Assembly: GCA_019116285.1 (NCBI GenBank)
Contig: DXBX01000010.1
Coordinates: 1 to 49,362, forward strand
Length of the DNA: 49,362 nt
Reading direction: 5' to 3'
DNA from: Candidatus Bacteroides merdigallinarum
GTDB lineage: Bacteria; Bacteroidota; Bacteroidia; Bacteroidales; Bacteroidaceae
The position numbers were made by a program, and so were the translations under genes. Positions 43,409 through 49,362 of the stretch are shown one piece after another. The stretch's first letter is position 1. Each line of letters starts with the position of its first letter. Below the pieces are notes generated by a model. The model was not told the DNA's origin, searched no databases, and was given only the letters and a program-made list of their open reading frames with translations.

Positions 43409-44704
43409 ATGTGGAAGATTTACCTCAAACAAGCCTGGGCGATGCTTCGTCAAAACCGCCTGTTCTCGTCCATCTACGTGGTGGGCACGGGACTGTCCAT
43501 CGCGCTGACAATGACCGTCTTCATCATCTTCTATGTCAAGACTGCGCCGATATACCCGGAGTATAATAGGGATAGGACCGTGGTGCTGAAGTACCTGAAA
43601 TGGTATCCTGCCGACCAACCGGACAACTGGCATGGCAACGGGTTCAGCCTTGACGTGGCCGACCTGCTGGACGGTGTGCCCCATTTGGAGGCGATGGCCC
43701 AGACTTGTGAGAACGTCCCCATGGGATGTCGCGTGGGGGTGCCGGGGCAGGAGCAGGTGTTCGATGTGCATGTGTTGTACGTCAGTACCGGTTTCTGGCA
43801 GGTCTTCACGCCGCACTTCCTGAGCGGGAAACCCTTCACGCAGGTCGACGACCAAGCCCGCAGCCATACCGCCGTCATTAGTGAGTCTACCGCACGACGG
43901 CTTTTTGCCACCGAGGATGCGGCGGGGCGCACATTTCTTTATAAAGGCCATCCCTACACGGTGAGCGGCGTGGTGGAGGACGTGTCGTCGGCCACGCCCG
44001 ATGCCGTAGCAGACGTATGGATGCCCCTCTCGTTTTCCGATTACGTGGACTACCGCGACCGCCAGAACCCCTTGATGGGCAATCTGACTTACTATCTGCT
44101 GGCCGATGCGTCCGGCAATAAGGAAGCACTGAAACAGGCCGTGCGCGAAGCCTTCCGACGCCACGGAGAAGGGCAGGATAGGGTCAACGACCTCATGGGC
44201 CAGCCCGACGATGCCGCCCTCGCTTCCTTCCGTACAGACCCTCTGGCAGCACCGGACTTGGGCGGCGTGTTCCGCTCGTTACTCTACGTTGTCCTGGCCC
44301 TGCTCTTCATTCCCGCCATTAACCTGAGCGGCATGATTGCCAGCCGGATGGACCGCCGCATGGCCGAGCTGGGAATCCGCCAAGCCTACGGGGCCACGCG
44401 GAGCACGCTCCTCAGCCAGGTGCTGTGGGAGAACCTGTTGCTCACCCTGCTGGGTGCCTTGCTGGGGCTGCTGTTCTGCTGGCTCATTGTCTTCTCCTCC
44501 GGCTCGTGGATACTGACACTGTTCGATGCCCAGGTGAATACCGACCTTCCCGTGCCCTTCCTGACGATGGAGATGCTGTTCAATCCCTGGGTGTTCCTCA
44601 GTGCCCTGGGGCTGTGCCTGGTGCTCAACGTGGTGTCGGCCCTGCTGCCCGCGTGGTGGGGACTGAGGCACACGATTGTGCAGGAATTGTATGCGAAACG
44701 ATAA
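43409..44704 (+). CDS. ABC permease, FtsX/MacB type (copy A)
   Basis: The 431-residue protein has one N-terminal membrane span (about 20-43, IYVVGTGLSIALTMTVFIIFYV), a MacB_PCD-like periplasmic domain (about 45-285) and three C-terminal spans from LLYVVLALLFIPAINLSGMIASRMD. It contains the FtsX coupling motif ELGIRQAYGATRSTLLSQVLWENLLLTLLG near residue 325. It shares opening (YLKQAWAMLRQN) and coupling segments with the third permease, so these two are paralogues. As MacB-type pumps act by mechanotransmission, the substrate is probably taken from the periplasm. It follows tandem array C. Confidence 0.88.
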   Translation: MWKIYLKQAWAMLRQNRLFSSIYVVGTGLSIALTMTVFIIFYVKTAPIYPEYNRDRTVVLKYLKWYPADQPDNWHGNGFSLDVADLLDGVPHLEAMAQTCENVPMGCRVGVPGQEQVFDVHVLYVSTGFWQVFTPHFLSGKPFTQVDDQARSHTAVISESTARRLFATEDAAGRTFLYKGHPYTVSGVVEDVSSATPDAVADVWMPLSFSDYVDYRDRQNPLMGNLTYYLLADASGNKEALKQAVREAFRRHGEGQDRVNDLMGQPDDAALASFRTDPLAAPDLGGVFRSLLYVVLALLFIPAINLSGMIASRMDRRMAELGIRQAYGATRSTLLSQVLWENLLLTLLGALLGLLFCWLIVFSSGSWILTLFDAQVNTDLPVPFLTMEMLFNPWVFLSALGLCLVLNVVSALLPAWWGLRHTIVQELYAKR

Positions 44705-44715
44705 TCCAGGACGTA

Positions 44716-44745
44716 TGTAGAGACGATGTGCACATCGTCTCTACA
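44716..44745. repeat. Perfect 30-bp palindrome (REP-like) between permease genes
   Basis: The half-site TGTAGAGACGATGTG is followed directly by its reverse complement, so the sequence is a perfect 30-bp palindrome centred in GTGCAC at 44728-44733. TGTAGAGACG-type palindromes recur as dispersed intergenic repeats in several bacterial phyla. In RNA it would make a 13-bp stem, able to stop RNA decay or reduce read-through between the first two permeases. Confidence 0.85.
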
Positions 44746-44763
44746 GGGCGTGCCATCACCGAT

Positions 44764-44811
44764 AATTCTTCATTCTTAATTTTTAATTCTTCATTCTTCA
44801 TTCTTAATTAA
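44764..44811. repeat. ATTCTTCATTCTT-type AT repeats before the second permease gene
   Basis: Degenerate copies of AATTCTTCATTCTT run to within six bases of the ATG at 44817. The segment AATTCTTCATTCTTAATT also occurs at the junction of the third and fourth permease genes and, as its inverse, in the ddh terminator. Confidence 0.75.
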
Positions 44812-44816
44812 AAAAG

Positions 44817-46136
44817 ATGATACTCTTACACCAACTTTGGAACCAACGCCGGCAGAACCTTTGGATATTCATTGAACTGCTCATTGCCGGCTTCTTCTTG
44901 TGGATGGTCATCGACCCCATCTATGTCCTGACCGCCAACCGCCTCATCCCGCAGGGGGGCGACACGCAGGGCATGTATGTCCTCCAATTGAGGCAATACG
45001 ACAACAGCTTTGCCCAGTATGATGCCGCGCAGGACAGTGCCGGGCAGATGCGCCGCCATTACCTGAGCATCGTCCGCACCGTGCGTGCCTGCCCGGAGGT
45101 GGACGCCTTGTCCGTGACGGCATTCAGCAGTTTCCCGAACAGTATGGGATGGAATGGCATGCAGTTGTTCAATGCCGACACCGTGATGGTACACGTGCAG
45201 CAATACCGGTTCGTGTCCGAGGAGGGCAGCGACCTGCCGCTGGCCTACGGTATGAGGGATGTCCGCACGGGCGAGCGCATCCAGTTGCCTGCCGACTTTG
45301 CCCGGCGCGGCATGGTGGCCATCTCCGAGCGCACAGCCCTCGACCTCTTCGGCACGACGGACGTGGTGGGGCGCACGCTCTATTCCGACCCCGACCTGAA
45401 GCACCCGCACGAGGTGGCCGCCGTCTTCCGCAACTACAAGCATTACACCTCCGAGCAGCCCTACCCCTTGATGGTGAAGGCCGATGAGGACCTGATGGAG
45501 GTGCCCGGCCTGATGGGCATGATGTACCCCATCGTCTTCCGCCTGAAGGACGGCGTGGACACAGATGCCTTCGAAGCCCGCTTCCAGGCAGAGGTCGCCC
45601 CGCACCTGTCGCAAGGCAACTTCTTCTATGACGGGATGCAGACCTTTGCGGAGTATAGCCGCCAGCTTGCTCTCTCGTTCGGCGTCACCAACAAGCTGCG
45701 CCTGCAATACGCCTTGGGCGGGTTCGCCCTGCTCTGCATCTTCCTGGGCATGGCGGGCACGTTCTGGATACGTGCCAATGCCCGGCGGGAGGAGATTGGC
45801 ATCCGCCGCTCGATGGGTGCCTCGCAGGGACGCATCACGCGGCAGTTCCTCGCGGAGGGCGCGGTGCTGGTGACGGTGGCCTTCGCCCTGGCCTTGCTGG
45901 TGGTGGCCAACTATGTCTATGCCGCCGGGTTTTACGAGGGAATCATCGTAGGTCACATCCTTTCCAAAGACTTCGTGCCCGACCCGGCCTACGCGCAGAA
46001 CCGTCCTTGGTCGCACTTCCTTTGGGTGACGGGGCTGACCTACGCCGTCCTGCTGCTCACCGCACTGATAGGGACGTGGATACCCGTCCGCCGGGCGGCA
46101 CGGACACTGCCCGTGGAGGCGCTGCATGAGGAGTAA
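44817..46136 (+). CDS. ABC permease, FtsX/MacB type (copy B)
   Basis: The 439-residue protein begins MILLHQLWNQRRQNLWIFIELLIAGFFLW. It has the first span at about 18-38, then a large periplasmic part to about residue 300 and three C-terminal spans. The coupling motif reads RREEIGIRRSMGASQGRITRQFLAEGAVLVTVAF near residue 323, and the end is WIPVRRAARTLPVEALHEE. It is closer to the fourth permease than to the first or third. It is thus the B half of an A-B-A'-B' set, perhaps pairing with copy A as a heterodimer. Confidence 0.88.
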   Translation: MILLHQLWNQRRQNLWIFIELLIAGFFLWMVIDPIYVLTANRLIPQGGDTQGMYVLQLRQYDNSFAQYDAAQDSAGQMRRHYLSIVRTVRACPEVDALSVTAFSSFPNSMGWNGMQLFNADTVMVHVQQYRFVSEEGSDLPLAYGMRDVRTGERIQLPADFARRGMVAISERTALDLFGTTDVVGRTLYSDPDLKHPHEVAAVFRNYKHYTSEQPYPLMVKADEDLMEVPGLMGMMYPIVFRLKDGVDTDAFEARFQAEVAPHLSQGNFFYDGMQTFAEYSRQLALSFGVTNKLRLQYALGGFALLCIFLGMAGTFWIRANARREEIGIRRSMGASQGRITRQFLAEGAVLVTVAFALALLVVANYVYAAGFYEGIIVGHILSKDFVPDPAYAQNRPWSHFLWVTGLTYAVLLLTALIGTWIPVRRAARTLPVEALHEE

Positions 46137-46149
46137 ATGCTCCTTATCA

Positions 46150-46239
46150 AGGGTCACGGTGACTGTTGAGCGAGGGTATCTGATACTGTTGACAAAGGGT
46201 ATCTGATACTGTTGACAAAGGGTCACAGATACCCTTATA
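46150..46239. repeat. Tandem array E: four 23-bp palindromic units between second and third permease genes
   Basis: AGGGT begins units at 46150, 46173, 46196 and 46219, an exact 23-bp period. Unit 1 has GTCAC/GTGAC arms. Units 2 and 3 are identical, with GTATC/GATAC arms, so both arms changed together. Unit 4 combines GGGTCACAGATACCC-type ends. The linker CTGTTGA is kept in units 1-3. The array lies in the 125-base gap after the stop at 46136. Confidence 0.9.
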
Positions 46240-46261
46240 TGATAACTACTAATACTTATAT

Positions 46262-47578
46262 ATGATGATCAAACTCTACTTGAAACAAGCCTGGGCGTTG
46301 CTGCGTCAGAACCCGTTGTTCAGCGGGCTGTACATCGCGGGCACCGGGCTGGCCATTGCCATGACGATGATTGTGGCGATGATTTATTACGTGAAGCTCG
46401 CCCCGGTCTATCCGGAGGTGAACCGCGGACGGACGCTCTATCTGGAGAGTGCCAGCTTTACCAATGGGCGCAGCACCTACCAGTCCGCCTTGTCCTACTC
46501 CGCCTTGCAGGACTGGGCGTTGCAACTGGAGAACGCCGAGGTCATCTCCGCGCAGTTTGGCTCCTGGTCGTTCACGGAGAATGCCTACATCCAGCCCGAA
46601 GACCGCAGCGGGGACTTCCATCCGCAGGTGAAGCTCACCGACCCGGCCTTCTTCCGCATCTATGCCTTCCGCTTCCTCGAGGGGAATCCCTTCACCGAGA
46701 GCGACCTGCAGAGCGGCATCCGCACGGCGGTCATCACGGACGATCTGGCGCGGCGGCTGTTTGGCACCACCGAGGGCGTGGTGGGGCGGTCGTTCAGTCT
46801 CAGTTATGTCCACTACCGGGTGTGTGGCGTGGTCGAGGGCGGCAGCTACCTCACGCCACAGTCCTATGCGCAAGTCTACCTGCCCTACAGCGTGGACGAG
46901 GGCTATCGCAAAGGCCCGTCGGACCTGTTCCCCTATGTCGGTTCCTTCAACCTGACTTTCCTGGTGAAGGACGACGCGCAGGCGGAGGCACTGCAAGCCG
47001 AGGTGAAGGACGTGACGCGCCGCCTCAACCTGGAGCACGAGGGACAGTGGGAAATGAACCTGTGGGAGCAACCGCGTACGCACGCCCTCAGCGTATTCCA
47101 GGAATATCCGGCGCAGGAGTTCAGCTTCTGGGCCAAGGTGCGCTACTTCGGCCTGATGCTGCTCGTGCTCCTGCTGGTGCCCGCCCTCAACCTGAGCGGG
47201 ATGATTGCCAGCCGCATGGAGAGCCGCCTAGCGGAGATGGGCGTGCGCAAGTCCTTCGGCGCAGGACGTAACAAGCTGCTCGGCCAGGTGATGTGGGAGA
47301 ACCTTCTGCTGACACTCCTTGGCGGCTTGCTGGGATTGGTCATTGCCTGGCTGGCCCTCTATGCGGGGCGCGAATGGCTGTTCTTCCTGTTGGACGATTA
47401 TGCGGAGGCCATCCCCGAGGGAGCTAATGCCTACGTCAGCGGCGAGATGCTCTTTGCCCCGATGGTGTTCCTCTGCGCCTTTGTGCTGTGCATCGTGCTC
47501 AACATGCTGTCCGCCCTGCTGCCGGCGTGGCTGTCGCTCCGCAAGCCCATTGTCTACTCCCTCTATGAACGCCGATAA
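46262..47578 (+). CDS. ABC permease, FtsX/MacB type (copy A')
   Basis: The 438-residue protein begins MMIKLYLKQAWALLRQNPLFSGLYIAGTGLAIAMTM, near-identical in layout to copy A. One N-terminal span, a periplasmic domain and three C-terminal spans from YFGLMLLVLLLVPALNLSGMIASRME follow. The coupling motif is EMGVRKSFGAGRNKLLGQVMWENLLLTLLGGLLGL near residue 325. The PALNLSGMIASRM segment is shared with copy A as PAINLSGMIASRM. ATG 46265 is an alternative start. Its stop runs directly into ATTCTTCATTCTT repeats. Confidence 0.88.
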   Translation: MMIKLYLKQAWALLRQNPLFSGLYIAGTGLAIAMTMIVAMIYYVKLAPVYPEVNRGRTLYLESASFTNGRSTYQSALSYSALQDWALQLENAEVISAQFGSWSFTENAYIQPEDRSGDFHPQVKLTDPAFFRIYAFRFLEGNPFTESDLQSGIRTAVITDDLARRLFGTTEGVVGRSFSLSYVHYRVCGVVEGGSYLTPQSYAQVYLPYSVDEGYRKGPSDLFPYVGSFNLTFLVKDDAQAEALQAEVKDVTRRLNLEHEGQWEMNLWEQPRTHALSVFQEYPAQEFSFWAKVRYFGLMLLVLLLVPALNLSGMIASRMESRLAEMGVRKSFGAGRNKLLGQVMWENLLLTLLGGLLGLVIAWLALYAGREWLFFLLDDYAEAIPEGANAYVSGEMLFAPMVFLCAFVLCIVLNMLSALLPAWLSLRKPIVYSLYERR

Positions 47579-47606
47579 TTCTTCATTCTTAATTCTTAAT
47601 TCTTCA
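47576..47606. repeat. ATTCTTCATTCTT-type AT repeats between third and fourth permease genes
   Basis: The TAA stop of copy A' is the first part of a CGATAATTCTTCATTCTTAA segment also present before the second permease gene (about 44760-44780). The repeat fills nearly the whole 36-base gap. No separate promoter is visible. Confidence 0.75.
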
Positions 47607-47614
47607 TTAAAGAA

Positions 47615-48925
47615 ATGTTCAGACTGATACTCAAAACCCTCTGGGCCCGCCGCAAGCGCAATGGCTGGCTGCTGGCCGAACTCATCCTGGTGGCCGTCCT
47701 GTCGTGGGCCATCTTCGACCCCGTCATCGTGGTGACGCACGACCGTATGCTCCCCCTGGGCTACGATGCCGATCGCCTTTGCCTCGTGTCCTTGGACGCG
47801 CTTCAACCTTCGGCACCCGGTTATGATTCCATATCCGCAAAGTCCGATGCCCTGATGGAGTCCTATCTCCACCTCATAGACCGTGTACGCCAACATGCCG
47901 ACGTGGAGCAGGCCACGGCCCTGATGGGCTTCAGCTATCCCGGCTCGCAGGGCAGCAGTTCCACCTCCTACCGGGTGGAAGGCGACACGGCGAAGAGCGG
48001 CACCAGCGTCTGCCTCGTCTATTTCCTGCCCCACACCCATTTCTTCGAGACCTACGGCTTCCGTCCCGGCAAGGGCCTGACTCCCGCCGAGCTGTCCGAC
48101 CATGCCTACGGCGAGAACGATGTGGTGATAGACGAGAACACCTTGGACTATATGTTCCACACCGACGACCCGCGCCGCAAACGCTTCTGGTCGTACAACG
48201 AAAAGGATACTACCTATACTAATATTGTAGGCTCGGTAGGCTCCGTCAAGTTCTATAGCGACCAGCGGGCCGTTCCTATCGCCTTCCAGCCTGGCAAGGC
48301 AGAGGATATGGCGGCGGAATATCTTCCCCAATATGCCCGCATCCTGATTCGCCTGAAGGAAGGCGTCAGCATGGACCGCTTCCTGCACGAGTTCAAGCCC
48401 TGGATGCTACAGAACTTGCGTGCCGGCAACCTCTATGCCCGCGACCTCAAGACCTACCGGCAGGGCATTGCCGAAATAGAGTACTACCGCTCCACGTCCA
48501 TCTACCGGCGCAACCTGCTGGTGGCCGTGTTCTTCCTGGTCAACCTCTGTCTGGGTGTGGTGGGCACCTTCTGGCTGCAGACCCGCACCCGGAGGGAGGA
48601 AGTCGGGGTGATGCTGTCCTTCGGGGCCACGCCGGGGCACATAGTCCGTCTCCTGCTGGGCGAGGGCGCGGTGCTGACCACCATAGGCACAGTGGTCGGC
48701 TGCTTCATCTTCCTGCAATACGCCATCAGCGAGGGCTTCTCCAAGGGCGCGATGTATTGGGACATCCTGCGGCCGGAGTATTGGACGGACTTCTTCTGGG
48801 CGCACTTCTTCATCGTGTCGCTTATCGTCTACGTCATCCTGCTCGTGGTGGTGTCGATAGGCGTCTACATCCCTGCCCATAAGATTAGCCGTATCCCGCC
48901 CACCGAGGCCCTGCGTGACGAGTAA
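47615..48925 (+). CDS. ABC permease, FtsX/MacB type (copy B')
   Basis: The 436-residue protein begins MFRLILKTLWARRKRNGWLLAELILVAVLSWAIFDPVIVVTHDRMLP, matching the start of copy B (LW..RR.N....EL......W...DP). Layout is one N-terminal span, a periplasmic domain and three C-terminal spans. The coupling motif RREEVGVMLSFGATPGHIVRLLLGEGAVLTTIG and the end ISRIPPTEALRDE also follow copy B. It closes the A-B-A'-B' permease run. The next gene, the ATPase, is 152 bases on, behind a second sigma-54-type promoter. Confidence 0.88.
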   Translation: MFRLILKTLWARRKRNGWLLAELILVAVLSWAIFDPVIVVTHDRMLPLGYDADRLCLVSLDALQPSAPGYDSISAKSDALMESYLHLIDRVRQHADVEQATALMGFSYPGSQGSSSTSYRVEGDTAKSGTSVCLVYFLPHTHFFETYGFRPGKGLTPAELSDHAYGENDVVIDENTLDYMFHTDDPRRKRFWSYNEKDTTYTNIVGSVGSVKFYSDQRAVPIAFQPGKAEDMAAEYLPQYARILIRLKEGVSMDRFLHEFKPWMLQNLRAGNLYARDLKTYRQGIAEIEYYRSTSIYRRNLLVAVFFLVNLCLGVVGTFWLQTRTRREEVGVMLSFGATPGHIVRLLLGEGAVLTTIGTVVGCFIFLQYAISEGFSKGAMYWDILRPEYWTDFFWAHFFIVSLIVYVILLVVVSIGVYIPAHKISRIPPTEALRDE

Positions 48926-48943
48926 GCGGACACCAAAAGCGGA

Positions 48944-48968
48944 CAGGGTGTCCGATATCGAACACCTG
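48944..48968. promoter_or_regulatory. Second copy of the enhancer-binding palindrome
   Basis: The core GGTGTCCGATATCGAACACC is centred at 48956.5. It is the same palindrome as at 41814-41833 apart from the Y/R positions. An extra half-site GCGGACACC lies at about 48926-48934, close upstream, so that two protein dimers might sit side by side. The centre is about 66.5 bases before the -12 dinucleotide of the next promoter. Confidence 0.7.
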
Positions 48969-49008
48969 CCCGGATAGATAAATAACAAACAATCAGATGC
49001 TTGCTGTT

Positions 49009-49024
49009 TTGGCACGGCATTTGA
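49009..49024 (+). promoter_or_regulatory. Second sigma-54-type promoter, before the ABC ATPase gene
   Basis: TTGGCACGGCATTTGA carries GG at 49011-49012 and GA in place of GC at 49023-49024, with the exact 10-base spacing. The -24 half is a perfect match and the -12 half has one mismatch. The start site would be near 49036, about 42 bases before the ATG. Confidence 0.65.
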
Positions 49025-49077
49025 TTACAGATATACCGAATAAATAGAATAGTATAAACCATTAAAACGATACGATT

Positions 49078-49362
49078 ATGTCAATGATTAAATTAACGGA
49101 CATTACCAAGATTTACCGTACAGACGAAGTAGAAACCCTCGCCCTCGAGGACGTGAACATGGAAGTGGAAAAAGGAGAATTCCTCAGCGTGATGGGACCC
49201 TCCGGTTGCGGCAAGTCCACCTTGCTGAACATCATGGGCCTGCTGGACGTGCCCACCAAAGGCAAAATAGAGATAGCCGGCACGGACACCTCGAACATGA
49301 AGGACAAGGAACTGGCCGCCTATCTCATCAGCGGCGTGATCACAACAGGCGTTAATTACTGC
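49078..49362 (+). CDS. ABC transporter ATPase (MacB/LolD-like), N-terminal part
   Basis: Translation from ATG 49078 gives MSMIKLTDITKIYRTDEVETLALEDV. It then shows the Walker A GPSGCGKST near residue 41, LLNIMGLLDVPTKGKIEIAGTD and DKELAAY. It should power the permeases upstream. After residue 82 (49324 on), the expected Q-loop stretch of this family (about RN..LGFVFQ) is absent. The reading frame continues as LISGVITTGVNYC to the window end. That tail does not look like an ABC ATPase, so the gene may be broken here by an insertion or a junction. Confidence 0.8.
   Translation, partial: MSMIKLTDITKIYRTDEVETLALEDVNMEVEKGEFLSVMGPSGCGKSTLLNIMGLLDVPTKGKIEIAGTDTSNMKDKELAAYLISGVITTGVNYC

Noticed and set aside
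16788..46239. CRISPR array interpretation of the tandem repeats
   Set aside because: Units are 21-23 bp and directly adjacent, with no unique spacers and no cas genes; the five arrays have unrelated sequences.
1..49362. tRNA, rRNA or other structured RNA genes
   Set aside because: I looked through the spacers and found no cloverleaf or rRNA-like sequence; nothing to support a call.

Overview
The window reads as chromosome from a gut Bacteroidales bacterium (Bacteroides or Phocaeicola-like). The evidence is Bacteroidota-type promoters (TAnnTTTG at -7), a DUF4372-type IS4-family transposase, an OMP_b-brl_3/TonB-type outer-membrane protein, DUF3843, DUF3298 and PepSY-like families, and meso-diaminopimelate dehydrogenase. 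Nothing here identifies the species. Base composition is uneven: three glycosyltransferase genes at the left are AT-rich, while the right third is GC-rich.

Region by region. (1) 1-733: an IS4-family element entering from the left edge, abutting the 3' remnant of a membrane-protein gene. (2) 746-13716: a one-strand surface-polysaccharide (capsule/O-antigen) operon. It carries three GT4-type glycosyltransferases, the UDP-L-FucNAc pathway (fnlA/capE, fnlB/capF, a wbuC-type cupin, fnlC/capG), an HpcH/HpaI-type aldolase and a pglC-D-E-F-like set (initiating phosphoglycosyltransferase, N-acetyltransferase, aminotransferase, membrane 4,6-dehydratase). No complete flippase or polymerase gene is in the window. 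A strong intrinsic terminator closes the operon. (3) 13861-20430: late cobalamin synthesis in two convergent operons, cobUTSC (+) and cobQ-cobD-cbiB (-), followed by a large outer-membrane beta-barrel gene (-). (4) 23725-41786: housekeeping genes: aroB, gdhA, an M24 peptidase, DUF3843-ruvA, ddh, a PepSY-like protein, a MATE exporter, a HAD phosphatase, a YigZ protein, an orphan HpaII-family endonuclease homologue, a nitroreductase, gcvP, an MBL hydrolase, rsmG, a lipoprotein and lipB. (5) 41787-49362: an ABC efflux locus with an HlyD/MacA adaptor, four FtsX/MacB-like permeases in an A-B-A'-B' order, and an ABC ATPase truncated by the window edge.

The most unusual content lies between genes. 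Five spacers carry short tandem arrays of 21-23-bp units, about four copies each. Every array has its own sequence. In four of the five, each unit has dyad symmetry, with some paired changes that keep the symmetry. In addition, two copies of one 20-bp palindrome (GGTGTYCGATATCGRACACC) each lie about 66 bp upstream of a GG-N10-GC sigma-54-type promoter, one before the efflux adaptor gene and one before the ATPase gene. This predicts a sigma-54/enhancer-binding-protein regulon for the efflux system. Every junction in that locus holds a palindrome or repeat of some kind.

All calls come from reading sequence and remembered family features. No database search was run.
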